In this document: piece after piece, positions 1 to 9,030 of the stretch
Position numbering within the stretch: position 1 is the first letter of the stretch
Layout: every line of letters starts with the position of its first letter
Notes under the pieces: generated by a model
Told to the model about the DNA's origin: nothing
Seen by the model: only the letters and a program-made list of their open reading frames with translations
Databases searched by the model: none
Translations under genes and position numbers: made by a program
Source of the DNA: Fimenecus sp052273625
Lineage (GTDB): Bacteria > Bacillota > Clostridia > Oscillospirales > Acutalibacteraceae
Assembly (NCBI GenBank): GCA_052273625.1
Contig: DAVZHW010000008.1
Span: 5,644 to 69,643 of the forward strand
Length of the DNA stretch: 64,000 nt
Direction of reading: 5' to 3'

Positions 1-71
1 CCCGTAATCTCGGGAAGGCATTCGTCATATGAATTTGAAAAAACGATACCTACTATATTCTTTCCTGTCAT
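1..71 (-). CDS. glgD: GlgD, glucose-1-phosphate adenylyltransferase subunit (N-terminal 23 residues only)
   Basis: Only the first 23 codons lie in the window; the rest runs off the left edge. The translation contains NIVGIVFSNSYDECLPEIT, which matches the usual GlgD N-terminus (xxxGIIFSNxxDExLxEIT). GlgD is the regulatory or partner subunit of ADP-glucose pyrophosphorylase in Firmicutes and acts with GlgC in cytosolic glycogen synthesis. The ATG begins one base after the glgC stop codon, so the two are almost certainly co-translated. The call rests on few residues but is supported by the gene order glgB-glgC-glgD. Confidence 0.85.
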   Translation of the reverse strand, partial: MTGKNIVGIVFSNSYDECLPEIT

Positions 72-72
72 A

Positions 73-1290
73 TCACTCAGCCTCCTTTACTCTGTCCGAA
101 TCAATCATTTCCTTTGGATTAACCTTTGCGCCGTCGCCGACATTGACATTTGCACCGACTACGGCAATGCCCCACTCGGCTCTGTTTTCACTGTCCTCGG
201 GTCGTGAGCCGACAGTTGCTTTTTCGCCTATAACGGAGTTCTCGGCAACGATTGAATACTCGACATCCGCACCTGCCTTAATTGTAGCGCCGGGCATAAT
301 TATCGAATAACGAACCTTTGCGCCCTCTTCGACGGTAACATTGTCAAAGAGAATTGAATAGTCAACGTGACCGAACACCTTTGAGCCCTCGGCTACCATT
401 GAGTTCTGAATATCGGCACACGGTGCGATATACTGCGGAGGCGCAACGGGAGTTTTTGAGTAAATCTTCCAGCTTGTGTCCGACAAATCAAGGTCAACCT
501 TAGGATTGAGAAGGTCAAGGTTAGCCTCCCAAAGTGAGTCTATCGTTCCGACATCCTTCCAATAGCCGTCAAAGAGATAGGCAAACATTCTCTCCCCTGC
601 CTTGTGCATTGCAGGAATTACATCATGTCCGAAATCGTTGGAGGAGTCGGGGTTGTTCTCATCATCGATAAGATACTGACGAAGCTTTGACCAAGTGAAT
701 ATGTAAACGCCCATAGACGCCTTATTGCTTGTGGGATTTTTCGGCTTCTCCTGAAATTCCAAAATAGAATTGTCATCATCCAATACCATAAGACCGAAAC
801 GGCTTGCATCCTCCCACGGAACCTCAAGCATTGCGATTGTACACGCCGCATCATTCTTTTTATGATATTCAAGCATTTTGTTATAATCCATTTTGTATAT
901 ATGGTCACCCGAAAGAACGGCAACATATTCGGGATTATAACGGTCAATAAAGTTTATGTTTTGATAAATAGCGTTTGCAGTACCTTTGTACCACTCCATA
1001 CCTTTAATCTGCTGATACGGAGAGAGCATATGTACTCCGCCGTGCGCACGGTCAAGGTCCCACGGCTGTCCGTTGCCTATATAATCGTTAAGCTCAAGCG
1101 GCTGATACTGCGTGAGTACGCCGACAGTTGTTATACCTGAGTTTACGCAGTTTGAAAGCGGGAAGTCGATAATTCTGTACTTACCGCCGTAGGGAACTGC
1201 GGGTTTGGCGATATTCTTAGTCAGTACGCCGAGTCTTGAACCCTGTCCGCCTGCAAGAAGCATCGCAATACATTCCATTTTGCGTGCCAT
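73..1290 (-). CDS. glgC: Glucose-1-phosphate adenylyltransferase GlgC
   Basis: Makes ADP-glucose from glucose-1-phosphate and ATP, the committed step of glycogen synthesis. The 405-residue length is normal. The N-terminal nucleotidyltransferase domain has GGQGSRLGVLTKNIAKP at about residues 14-30 (phosphate-binding loop with the conserved Lys-Pro), followed by YRIIDFPLSNC and HIYKMDY. The last ~120 residues are hexapeptide left-handed beta-helix repeats (VEYSIVAENSVIG, VGANVNVGDGAKVNP). It sits between glgB and glgD in one minus-strand operon: 47 bp after glgB and one base before glgD. The start has an AAGGAGGAAT ribosome site. Confidence 0.97.
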   Translation of the reverse strand: MARKMECIAMLLAGGQGSRLGVLTKNIAKPAVPYGGKYRIIDFPLSNCVNSGITTVGVLTQYQPLELNDYIGNGQPWDLDRAHGGVHMLSPYQQIKGMEWYKGTANAIYQNINFIDRYNPEYVAVLSGDHIYKMDYNKMLEYHKKNDAACTIAMLEVPWEDASRFGLMVLDDDNSILEFQEKPKNPTSNKASMGVYIFTWSKLRQYLIDDENNPDSSNDFGHDVIPAMHKAGERMFAYLFDGYWKDVGTIDSLWEANLDLLNPKVDLDLSDTSWKIYSKTPVAPPQYIAPCADIQNSMVAEGSKVFGHVDYSILFDNVTVEEGAKVRYSIIMPGATIKAGADVEYSIVAENSVIGEKATVGSRPEDSENRAEWGIAVVGANVNVGDGAKVNPKEMIDSDRVKEAE

Positions 1291-1337
1291 AAAAATTCCT
1301 CCTTGGATTTTAGAAAAGATATTCGGTAGTATATATT

Positions 1338-3242
1338 TTATCTTGTCTTTTTCAAATAAATTGTCGTCATTGGCGGTAAATCAAGAGAAATACTTTGCTC
1401 GAAGCCGTGCATATTGATACCTTCCGTATGAATAACGTCCTTATCGCCCTTGCCCGTACCTCCGTAGCACTCGTCGTCGGAATTGAATACGATTTTATAT
1501 TTGCCCTTGTGGGGAATACCTATTCTGTATTCCTGCCTTTCGACATTTGTAAAGTTGCAGACAACGATTATTTCCTTACCCTTTTCGTCTATTCTTCTAA
1601 AAGCGATAACCGAGTTGTCGCTGTCGTCCGATGAAATCCACGAAAAGCCTTCCCAAGAATAATCTATCTGCCACATAGGAGAGTTTTTCTTATAAAATTC
1701 ATTTACTGCCTTGAAATATGATTGAAGCTGACAATGTTTATCGAAGCCGAGCAGCAGCCAATCAAGACCTTTTTCGTAATTCCATTCGATAAACTGACCG
1801 AATTCAGAGCCCATAAACATAAGCTTTTTACCCGGATGAGCCATCATATATCCTACAAACGCCCTGACCCCTGCAAATTTTTCATCATAGCTGCCGGGCA
1901 TTTTGTTTATAAGTGAGCATTTACCGTGAACAACCTCGTCGTGCGAAATCGGAAGAACAAAATTCTCCGAAAAAGCATAAAACATTGAAAAAGTAATGCA
2001 ATCGTGATTGTACTTTCGGTGTATGCCGTCAAGACTGAAGTAACGCAAAATATCGTTCATCCAGCCCATATTCCATTTGAAGTTAAAGCCGAGTCCGCCC
2101 ATATAAACAGGCTTCGAAACCATCGGCCAGGAGGTGCTTTCCTCGGCTATCATCATAGCGTGCGGAAATTCCGCAAAAATATGCTCGTTGAGCGTCTGCA
2201 AGAATTCAACCGCTTCTAAATTTTCACGTCCGCCGTTTTTATTTGCAACCCATTCGCCGTCCTTACGGTCATAATCAAGATAGAGCATTGACGCAACTGC
2301 GTCTATTCTTATGCCGTCAAGGTGAAATTCCTTGAACCAGAATGTTGCGCTCGACATAAGGAATGAGCGAACCTCGTTTCTGCCGAAGTCAAATACTCTT
2401 GTTCCCCAACCGTAATGCTCTCCCTTTCTCGGGTCTGAATATTCATAAAGCGGAGAGCCGTCAAATTCATAAAGACCGTGTTCGTCCTTCGGGAAATGAG
2501 CCGGCACCCAGTCAAGAATTACGCCGATACCCGCTTCGTGACATTTATCAATAAGATACATCAAATCTTCGGGTGTACCGTAGCGTGAGGTTGCGGAAAA
2601 ATATCCTGTAACCTGATAACCCCAGCTTCCGTCAAACGGATATTCCGTAAGCGGCATAAACTCAATGTGAGTATAGCCCATCTTTTTAACATACGGGATA
2701 AGCTCTTTTGCCAAATCCCTGTATGAATAGAAATTACCGTCCTCGTGCTGTTTCCAAGAGCCTGCGTGCACCTCGTATATGTTTATCGGAGAGGAATAAA
2801 TGTTTGAGGAATTGCGTTTTTCAATCCACTTGTCATCTTTCCACTCATGGCAGCCCTCGATTTCATAGAATTTCGAGGCAGTACCCGGTCTTGTCTCGGA
2901 ATGAAAAGCGTACGGATCGCATTTTAACACGATATTGCCCGACTTTGCGGTTATGGCAAATTTGTATGAGTCGAACTGCTTTATGCCGTCAACAACACAT
3001 TCCCAAACGCCTCCCGATTTCGGAAGTGCAGTCATAGGTGTTGCCTTTACGTCCCAATCGTTAAAATCACCGACTAAACTGACAGCCTCGGCATCGGGAG
3101 CCCACACTCTGAAAACGACAGAATTTTTCGTCTTTCTGTGTGCGCCGAAATATTCATAAGCGTGAGAGTTACTTCCCTCGTGGAAAAGGTAAAGCGGTAC
3201 TTCACGCTCTTTTTCTTCTTTTTTAACATAGGTTTTTGACAT
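1338..3242 (-). CDS. glgB: 1,4-alpha-glucan branching enzyme GlgB (GH13)
   Basis: Forms alpha-1,6 branches in glycogen. The open frame extends 28 codons further upstream, but the ATG at 3242 (MSKTYVKKEE) follows GAGG at a good distance and lies behind the predicted promoter, so 634 residues is preferred. A CBM48-like N-terminal domain (VVFRVWAPDAEAVSLVGDFN, about 40-60) precedes the GH13 barrel. The barrel shows DGIRIDAVAS (nucleophile Asp), MIAEESTSWP (acid/base Glu) and PISHDEVVHG (third carboxylate region). The C-terminus is all-beta. It is the first gene of the glgB-glgC-glgD operon. Confidence 0.97.
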   Translation of the reverse strand: MSKTYVKKEEKEREVPLYLFHEGSNSHAYEYFGAHRKTKNSVVFRVWAPDAEAVSLVGDFNDWDVKATPMTALPKSGGVWECVVDGIKQFDSYKFAITAKSGNIVLKCDPYAFHSETRPGTASKFYEIEGCHEWKDDKWIEKRNSSNIYSSPINIYEVHAGSWKQHEDGNFYSYRDLAKELIPYVKKMGYTHIEFMPLTEYPFDGSWGYQVTGYFSATSRYGTPEDLMYLIDKCHEAGIGVILDWVPAHFPKDEHGLYEFDGSPLYEYSDPRKGEHYGWGTRVFDFGRNEVRSFLMSSATFWFKEFHLDGIRIDAVASMLYLDYDRKDGEWVANKNGGRENLEAVEFLQTLNEHIFAEFPHAMMIAEESTSWPMVSKPVYMGGLGFNFKWNMGWMNDILRYFSLDGIHRKYNHDCITFSMFYAFSENFVLPISHDEVVHGKCSLINKMPGSYDEKFAGVRAFVGYMMAHPGKKLMFMGSEFGQFIEWNYEKGLDWLLLGFDKHCQLQSYFKAVNEFYKKNSPMWQIDYSWEGFSWISSDDSDNSVIAFRRIDEKGKEIIVVCNFTNVERQEYRIGIPHKGKYKIVFNSDDECYGGTGKGDKDVIHTEGINMHGFEQSISLDLPPMTTIYLKKTR

Positions 3243-3273
3243 AAACACTACCTCTATATTCATTATCTTAATT

Positions 3274-3302
3274 ATTTTATCAAAATAAGAAAAAAAATTC
3301 AA
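3274..3302 (-). promoter_or_regulatory. Sigma-A promoter of glgBCD
   Basis: On the minus strand TTGAAT (-35) and TAAAAT (-10) are separated by exactly 17 bp, with the -10 box ending about 30 bases upstream of the chosen glgB ATG. No operator-like repeat was seen around it. Confidence 0.7.
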
Positions 3303-3387
3303 GTAAAGTTTGACTATTTTATTCAATAAATGAACGAACTTTGCGAGTTACTTTTATATAAATCTACCAAAAAGTGCCTTCTTCGAC

Positions 3388-3427
3388 AAAAATCTCCCAT
3401 ACCCAATAATGAGTGTGGGAGATTTTT
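3388..3427. terminator. Bidirectional rho-independent terminator at the end of the phage head module
   Basis: The arms AAATCTCCCA and TGGGAGATTT flank a short loop (the inner bases ATAC/GTGT pair partly), with A/T runs on both sides. It lies 10 bp past the last phage-like gene and upstream of the glgB promoter, so it can separate the module from the glycogen operon. Confidence 0.85.
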
Positions 3428-3436
3428 TTGTTAATT

Positions 3437-3871
3437 TTACTCTGCTGCGGTTTCGGTTACCTTTCCCCTCAAAACAAGAGCGTCGTAGGTTCTGTCATAT
3501 TCGACACCGCCGTGTTCAATCTTTACTATTCGGTTCTCATTATCCGTTTTAAGCAAGTGCGAACAAAGAGTGTTGAACAAGTTATACATATCTTTCGGCT
3601 GTGACGTCTTTTTGAAGAAAATTCCTATATTCACGCAAGCTGTTTGCTGACGGGTTCCGGGAATAACAGTCTCTCCGCTTACTGCGGCAGCAGTCAACAA
3701 CTCACCGTAGACAAACGACTTAATTCCGATACATATACACGGTGCGTCATCAAATTTCGGAATGTTACCCCTGAGCGTATGTGCCTCAACGACATTTACG
3801 GAAAAATGACTGACCTCGCTCGTAGCAGTCGCCGCCGCCTTTACCTCGTCGATTATATTGTTTGCATTCAA
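3437..3871 (-). CDS. Probable phage tail-terminator / head-tail completion protein
   Basis: A 144-residue protein, last gene of the phage head module. No catalytic motif, signal peptide or membrane segment is visible. Its sequence (GIFFKKTSQPKDMYNLFNTL, then EIEHGGVEYDRTYDALVLRG-like strands) has the alpha/beta feel of minor head-tail proteins of the gp17/tail-terminator type, but I do not recognise the exact family. The assignment rests mainly on its place after capsid and two small connector-size genes. It overlaps the preceding gene by 4 bp and ends just before a strong terminator. No tail tube or tape-measure gene follows. Confidence 0.45.
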   Translation of the reverse strand: MNANNIIDEVKAAATATSEVSHFSVNVVEAHTLRGNIPKFDDAPCICIGIKSFVYGELLTAAAVSGETVIPGTRQQTACVNIGIFFKKTSQPKDMYNLFNTLCSHLLKTDNENRIVKIEHGGVEYDRTYDALVLRGKVTETAAE

Positions 3872-4218
3872 ATTTCAGCGCCCACCTTTTCCTTGATTAC
3901 AGCCCATATATACCAAGCGTTTTCGCCGTTGTATATCTTCTCGCTCTTTTGCACCTCGTAACTTTTACCGTCTGCCGTATGGAGAGTCACGGAAGCGCCC
4001 ATTTTTCTCAAGTCCTTGTTAGCGGGGCCTATGTAAAGATAATAGTTTTCCTCGGCAAGACCTATTTCGGTATTTGTGCCCGCTACATACATCTTGTTTT
4101 TATATCTCAACGGTTGCACAAGAGCGTTGTATATTTCCGAATTGAATTTTTCGCTCGTGATATAAACAGATCTGCCATACTTTTCAAACAAAATTTCTAA
4201 GCTGTCCGATTTTCTCAT
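3868..4218 (-). CDS. Probable head-closure / head-tail joining protein
   Basis: A 116-residue soluble protein with a beta-rich C-terminal half (VTLHTADGKSYEVQKSEKIY, then ENAWYIWAVIKEKVG). Size and position, second small gene after the capsid, match the stopper/head-closure proteins of HK97-type phages. No specific family motif was recognised. It starts 2 bp after the preceding gene's stop and overlaps the next by 4 bp, so the three small genes form one translational unit. Function is inferred from gene order only. Confidence 0.4.
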   Translation of the reverse strand: MRKSDSLEILFEKYGRSVYITSEKFNSEIYNALVQPLRYKNKMYVAGTNTEIGLAEENYYLYIGPANKDLRKMGASVTLHTADGKSYEVQKSEKIYNGENAWYIWAVIKEKVGAEI

Positions 4219-4220
4219 AT

Positions 4221-4583
4221 TTACACCTGCTTAAACACAAAATCCATATCCTCGAGCAACGGTGCGGCGGCAATAATCGACTCATCACGCAATACAGATG
4301 CCTTTTCAAGTGCAAGAGCAGGACTTTGAGAAATCGTAACATCTCCCGCCTTAAAGGAAGTTGGTGTGTCGTCCTGCGCCGCATTGCGTAAAAGAAGTCT
4401 GTAATAACTCAAATACACCGCCGCATTGATAACTCTCGGATCTTTTGAGCTTTCCGCCTTTTTAAGTCTGTCGGTAAGCTGGGCGCAAGCCACCGAAACA
4501 GTCGGCATAATATCAAATGTATCGTCCTCGGATAAATTCATAATTTTTCTTACTGCCTTTGCGACCTTGACAACATCAATCAT
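4221..4583 (-). CDS. Probable head-tail connector (gp6-like adaptor)
   Basis: A 120-residue, largely helical protein directly downstream of the major capsid gene (13-bp gap). Its residues 1-80 look like the helical head-tail adaptors of siphophages (HK97 gp6 / SPP1 gp15 type), with a conserved-looking stretch INAAVYLSYYRLLLRN. In such phages this protein forms the ring beneath the portal. Homology is not certain by eye; position, size and helical character are the evidence. Confidence 0.5.
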   Translation of the reverse strand: MIDVVKVAKAVRKIMNLSEDDTFDIMPTVSVACAQLTDRLKKAESSKDPRVINAAVYLSYYRLLLRNAAQDDTPTSFKAGDVTISQSPALALEKASVLRDESIIAAAPLLEDMDFVFKQV

Positions 4584-4596
4584 TTTATACCTCCGA

Positions 4597-5604
4597 TTAG
4601 ACGGTCAAAACCTTTGACGCATCTGTAAAGATTTTTGCAAAGCCTGAAATCTCGGTGATTGCCGCACGCTCAAGCTGACGGTCAATGAGCTTATCGTACT
4701 CGGTTGTAATTCCGCCTGCCTGTACCATTTCAAGCGCATAGTTCTTATCAAGACCGATAATCTTGCCCGAAGCCACGGCAGAACTTTTAAGAAGATTTGC
4801 GCCAAGCGGTGTAACAACCTTGCCTGTGCCGTGGAAATTAAGTCCTGCGACAGCGTCTTTCATTTCGGGAAGAACAAGAATTTTCGACGCAACATCGGGA
4901 GAAACAATCATTGTGTTGAGTGAATACGGATCAAAATCGTTCCAGAAATTAACAAGGTCCTGATATGTAATCTCGCCTTCCTTTGCGACAGCCGTTGATT
5001 TTGCAGGGTTATTATTGCCGTCGCCGTTTGTGATTACCGTAACAGCGTCATTAAGCTGAGTTGTAGCGATATATGCGCCTATCTGCTTGAGCATAACGGT
5101 AAACAAATCAAGTCTTTGGAAACGCAAAGCCTCATAAGAAGCAACGAGCATTCTGCCTCGCTTTTTAAGTTTTACAAGGTTAGACTGTACCTTTACGCTT
5201 GTTTCGGGAATAGCGGCACCCTCCGCAACCTCTTCAAGCTCCTTGTCAGCCTTAGTGGGAACAGATGCGATAGTTCTGTAATCCATACCGTTAATCTGTG
5301 TCTTTGCGGCAACGATAAGTGGAAGAATATCAGCCTCCTCCTTACCCTTTTTAACGGCTCTTGCCACATATTCTGGGAAAAGCGCCGCAGAATCGGTAGT
5401 TTTGAAGAACTTTTCGATTGTGTCGCTTCCCGCACCGCTTACCTTAATGTCAAAACGCTTGAGCTGTCTTTCAAATGCGTCAAGTCCGTCGAGCGAAGTA
5501 CCCTTGTAGTTTTCAGATGGGTCTACGCTTTCAAGCTCTGCGGTAAAGCCCTTACCTGTTGAATAAAGTCCCTTATCAAGTTTAATGTTTTCATAAATTG
5601 CCAT
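4597..5604 (-). CDS. Phage major capsid protein (HK97-fold)
   Basis: A 335-residue protein in the position and size range of HK97-type major capsid proteins. It begins MAIYENIKLDKGLYSTGKGF after an AAAGGAAG ribosome site. Typical features include a helical N-terminal part of ~100 residues that may act as scaffold or delta domain, then a P-loop/E-loop region around GRMLVASYEALRFQRLDLFT and a C-terminal A-domain (LNTMIVSPDVASKILVLPEM). It follows the protease gene by 22 bp. An intact coding frame with a strong ribosome site argues against recent decay. An encapsulin is less likely because portal and terminase genes adjoin it. Confidence 0.8.
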   Translation of the reverse strand: MAIYENIKLDKGLYSTGKGFTAELESVDPSENYKGTSLDGLDAFERQLKRFDIKVSGAGSDTIEKFFKTTDSAALFPEYVARAVKKGKEEADILPLIVAAKTQINGMDYRTIASVPTKADKELEEVAEGAAIPETSVKVQSNLVKLKKRGRMLVASYEALRFQRLDLFTVMLKQIGAYIATTQLNDAVTVITNGDGNNNPAKSTAVAKEGEITYQDLVNFWNDFDPYSLNTMIVSPDVASKILVLPEMKDAVAGLNFHGTGKVVTPLGANLLKSSAVASGKIIGLDKNYALEMVQAGGITTEYDKLIDRQLERAAITEISGFAKIFTDASKVLTV

Positions 5605-5626
5605 AAATATACTTCCTTTCTTTTAA

Positions 5627-6601
5627 TTAAAATCTGAACTGTGAGTTTTCATTCGGATTTTTCTCCGGTTTTTCCTTTGCAAGCTGCGGCACAACAAAGC
5701 ACTTCTTTTTTTCCTTGAGTGCTGCGTTGAGCTTTCTCAAATCCTCGGTTGAAATTGCTTCGCAGATGCTTTTTGCAATGTCGTTTGAGAGCGTTTCTAC
5801 TGTAAAGGCAAAACACTTTACAGTATCGTTTTCAAGGCTTTCCCTATACATCTCGGCATCCTTTGCTTTTTCCGTTAAACCGTTGATATAGCTTGCAATT
5901 TCCCGTGCCTCCTCGGCTGAAACAGTAATTTCTCCCTGTGCCGAATTGATAGCTTTAAGCACATCCTTCATCTGTCTTTTCTCTCCTAAATCAAATTTTT
6001 TCGTAACCCCTGCATTTCTCTGTGCAGGAACCGCCACAAAAGACCATTCATACGCATCTGTGGGTGAAATAAGTTCATAATAACAGAGCTGTCCGTTATA
6101 TTTTCTACCCTTTTTATGAGTGCATACTCCGAGTCTTACATCCTTAGAGCAAACCGAGCACACGCTTTTTTCAACCGAGCAGCCGATGCTCACTTCTTTT
6201 TTAATGCCTGTCTGTATTTCCTCAATAAGCGTTTCATACTTTTTGATTTTAGGAATATAGCAATACGCCTTCAAATAAACATATTGCTCACCGAGAGAAT
6301 TGAGCTTTGCTTCGTCTCTGATAACCTCGGTTTTGAATGTTCTCGCCGACTGATCCTCGCTGTTCATGCTGTGGTTTTTAATCGCAGTTTTTCCGACAAA
6401 CAATTCTGCAAGTTTTTCAATCGACTCATCGGTAAAGCGTTCAAAATCCCTGTCAATCTCGTTATCGCAGAGGATTACCGAAAAGACAAACACATCGTCC
6501 TTTGTGAGCTTTTTCTGCGAAAAGCTGTTGATAAGAGCCAAGTCCTCCTCGGTTATTTCAGGCAATTCCTTTTCAAAAGCCGAATCGTAATTCTTATTCA
6601 T
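5627..6601 (-). CDS. Phage prohead protease (HK97/XkdF-like serine protease) with a Cys/His cluster
   Basis: The 324-residue form starts at the ATG at 6601, preceded by AAAGGAGG; the longer open frame upstream overlaps the portal gene and has no such site. IDRDFERFTDESIEKLAELF and GKTAIKNHSM (His about 77) plus KKEVSIGCSV (Ser about 138) match the His/Ser pair of prohead proteases. CSVC (148-151) and GVCTHKKG (C160, H162) could bind a metal; such an insert is known from XkdF-type proteins. DAYEWSFVAVPAQRNAGV ends the protease domain. The C-terminal ~120 residues are charged and helical and may be a fused scaffold. It overlaps the portal gene by 8 bp. Confidence 0.8.
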   Translation of the reverse strand: MNKNYDSAFEKELPEITEEDLALINSFSQKKLTKDDVFVFSVILCDNEIDRDFERFTDESIEKLAELFVGKTAIKNHSMNSEDQSARTFKTEVIRDEAKLNSLGEQYVYLKAYCYIPKIKKYETLIEEIQTGIKKEVSIGCSVEKSVCSVCSKDVRLGVCTHKKGRKYNGQLCYYELISPTDAYEWSFVAVPAQRNAGVTKKFDLGEKRQMKDVLKAINSAQGEITVSAEEAREIASYINGLTEKAKDAEMYRESLENDTVKCFAFTVETLSNDIAKSICEAISTEDLRKLNAALKEKKKCFVVPQLAKEKPEKNPNENSQFRF

Positions 6602-7763
6602 CCGTACCTCCTTTCCCGTCTGTAAGACGACTGTATATTTCATCTGCCTGTGCGTTGAGATACCTTGCGTTAGCGTCCTCCAACGTATCCATAAGCGTAA
6701 TATCGTCCCAAATGACCTCAATATCGTTGGTATATCCGTAAGCCCTCAAATGAGCCTTGCAGATTTTTTCGATAACGGGCGTTAAAACACGGCGATAATG
6801 CTCAAGCTCCGTTGTCAGCATGTCCGCCTGCTGTTCTGCCATTCTCTCCGTTGTTGACCAAGAAAGACCGAGCATAAACGGCGGTATTCCCATTTTTGCG
6901 ATTATCTGTTCAAGCAGTTGCCGTACAGGCACCTCGCTGTCAAGCACCTGATTATCCGCACCGATTACCTTGACATCAACATCGCCTACTGCGATAAAGT
7001 CACGCACCTCCGAGCTTTTCATGGCAGAGCCCCATTCCTCGGCTATCTGCATTGCTCTGTCCTTTGCGTAAGCACCCGACATTGCGTCGTCCTTTGGCTT
7101 GTAGGTAACGGCAAATCTGACATTGCCTACCCTGTCCCAATTTTCACCTATCGCATTGTAGATTTTCAAAAGCACCGAGCTTACAAACGGCAAGCCTCTC
7201 AATATTGATGTTCCCGTGAGTGAGCCCGCTTCGGCGTTGAGAGTTGAAAATATGACCCTGTCCTGAAACTCCAAAGGCTGTGAGCCGAAATCCTCGCTGT
7301 AGCAGACATCGACCTTTCTGAAATCCGTTTTGTTGCGCTTTAGCACTACGCTGTCCTGCGGTGCATTGTAGAGATAGACAACCCTGCCCTCATCATCAAT
7401 GACCATTTCCGCAACCGAAGTGCCGTATGTCAGAAGCCTGTCAAAATACACATCAATAAAACTCTGCAACGAACATTGCCCCGAATCCACAGGCACATTT
7501 TTAATAAAATCCGCTATAAGCTTGTCAAAGCGTTCGTCTGTTGTCTGTACCTTGAAGCCTCCGATAAGCCTCAAAATCTTATAAATTGCGGCGTCGATAA
7601 TCGGCACAGATTCACGCAGGCTGTGAAAAAGCGCATTACTTATCGGGTCAAATGCCGAATAGCTGTCCAAAAGTGAAAATCTGCTTGAGCTTCTTCCCGC
7701 ACCTCCTGCAAGCACAGGCACAGAGCTTTGTGCCGCTTTCTTTTTCTGTTTGAATATTGCCAA
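6594..7763 (-). CDS. Phage portal protein
   Basis: A 389-residue portal (head vertex dodecamer through which DNA is packaged). The start is taken as TTG at 7763 (MAIFKQKKKAAQ) because GGAAAGGAGG lies just upstream; the longer frame has no such site. Portal-like features are the N-terminal basic tail, the stretch VPIIDAAIYKILRLIGGFKV, the RLLTYGTSVAEMVID region, and the C-terminal helical part IIAKMGIPPFMLGLSWSTTE, where PPFMLG resembles the conserved (I/V)PP..LG motif of portals. It starts one base after the terminase stop codon and overlaps the protease by 8 bp. Confidence 0.85.
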   Translation of the reverse strand: MAIFKQKKKAAQSSVPVLAGGAGRSSSRFSLLDSYSAFDPISNALFHSLRESVPIIDAAIYKILRLIGGFKVQTTDERFDKLIADFIKNVPVDSGQCSLQSFIDVYFDRLLTYGTSVAEMVIDDEGRVVYLYNAPQDSVVLKRNKTDFRKVDVCYSEDFGSQPLEFQDRVIFSTLNAEAGSLTGTSILRGLPFVSSVLLKIYNAIGENWDRVGNVRFAVTYKPKDDAMSGAYAKDRAMQIAEEWGSAMKSSEVRDFIAVGDVDVKVIGADNQVLDSEVPVRQLLEQIIAKMGIPPFMLGLSWSTTERMAEQQADMLTTELEHYRRVLTPVIEKICKAHLRAYGYTNDIEVIWDDITLMDTLEDANARYLNAQADEIYSRLTDGKGGTDE

Positions 7764-7764
7764 G

Positions 7765-9030
7765 CTAAAACCTCCTTTCCCTTGCAAGGCTGACCGCAAA
7801 AAAATCGTTTGAGCCTTCCTTTGTAACGGCAGCCGTAAAATATCTCATATCATCCATTGCGTGATCGTTTTCTTTTCTCGGAGCGTCATACTTTGCGCCC
7901 TCATCCCAACGGTAAAGCGAAAATTCTCTTATAATATCGGGACAGGTCTTGCAAATTCTGATTTTCCCTGTTTTCAGCGCATCGGAGGTCTTGTGAATAC
8001 CTGCGAGCACATCATTTTCCGCCTTTTTCACGGTAAATTTACCGTGTCGCTTGATACATTCGATAAAAGAAGCGGCAGACGGATCTACAACAACAAATTC
8101 CAATTTCCTCTTACCGACAAGTGAAACGAGTGAACGGTAATACTCCTCGTCGGTCATTTGAAAGCCTTTTTGCCTTGAATCGTGGTAGAATTCGTCTATC
8201 CTGTACCAGCTTTCGCCGTGCTTACCCCATAATCCCATTGAAGTCGGATTGACTGTTCCGTAGTCACACGAGACGCAGAACCTATCAAAGCTATCCGGCA
8301 CTTCGTATATGTACTTTTCATTAAAAAACGGATACACAAGTCCGTCGGCGGCTACCCATTTCCCGAGTACAAATCTTTCATAGAAAGCACCGCTGTACAA
8401 GGCTTTATACCTTGCAAGCATTTCCTCGGAAAGTGACGGATTGTCCTCCATAACGAAGTGCAGATAAAAGCAGTTCTTTTTGTCGCATTTCTTTATCCAT
8501 TCCTTATAAAACCAATGGGACGGGTTTTCGGGGTTGCAGTTAAACCAAAGCTTTGAGCCGTCAACAGAGCAACGGGCAATCGCCTGCTCGCAAAAAGAAC
8601 GGGGCATTAAAGCCACCTCGTCGAGCATTACTCCGGCTAAGGTCATACCTTGAATGAGAGCCGCCGAGGACTCGTCTTTGCCTCCGAAAAGATAAAATCT
8701 GTTCGTTATGCTTCCAAAGGAAATTTCAATCAGATTTTTAGACACCTTTTCCTCGCACTTAAACCCCAAATCACGAAGCAGCGGCAAAAGCGGAGTAATG
8801 ACATTACGGCGAAGTGATGTGACGGTCTTTCCGCAAAAGGCAAACGAGCAGTCCGAGAACCCGTAAAATGCCCATGACACGAAGGATATACACATACACA
8901 CCGTTTTTCCGCTTCTTACCGCTCCGTCGCAAATAATGGCGTCGCAGGATGAGAAAGGACTGTTTTTGCACCACCACGTCAGGAGAGTCAACTGCTTTGG
9001 CGAAAATTCGCTGAATGAATTAAGCTTCAT
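7765..9030 (-). CDS. Phage terminase large subunit
   Basis: The DNA-packaging ATPase/nuclease, 421 residues from the ATG at 9030 (GGTGAT upstream). Walker A is DGAVRSGKT at 35-43, Walker B is LAGVMLDEVAL with the DE pair at 137-138, and a coupling-like LWFNCNPENPSHWFYKEW follows. The C-terminal nuclease domain shows VSCDYGTVNPTS and VVVDPSAASF, typical acidic RNase-H-fold residues, so both activities look intact. It overlaps the small subunit by 11 bp and ends one base before the portal. PBSX/XtmB-like terminases are the nearest family by eye. Confidence 0.9.
   Translation of the reverse strand: MKLNSFSEFSPKQLTLLTWWCKNSPFSSCDAIICDGAVRSGKTVCMCISFVSWAFYGFSDCSFAFCGKTVTSLRRNVITPLLPLLRDLGFKCEEKVSKNLIEISFGSITNRFYLFGGKDESSAALIQGMTLAGVMLDEVALMPRSFCEQAIARCSVDGSKLWFNCNPENPSHWFYKEWIKKCDKKNCFYLHFVMEDNPSLSEEMLARYKALYSGAFYERFVLGKWVAADGLVYPFFNEKYIYEVPDSFDRFCVSCDYGTVNPTSMGLWGKHGESWYRIDEFYHDSRQKGFQMTDEEYYRSLVSLVGKRKLEFVVVDPSAASFIECIKRHGKFTVKKAENDVLAGIHKTSDALKTGKIRICKTCPDIIREFSLYRWDEGAKYDAPRKENDHAMDDMRYFTAAVTKEGSNDFFAVSLARERRF

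Noticed and set aside
3243..3326. 28-codon N-terminal extension of glgB
   Set aside because: It spans the predicted promoter and lacks a ribosome site; the ATG at 3242 has both.
4000..5600. Encapsulin shell instead of a phage capsid
   Set aside because: Terminase, portal and protease genes are contiguous with it.
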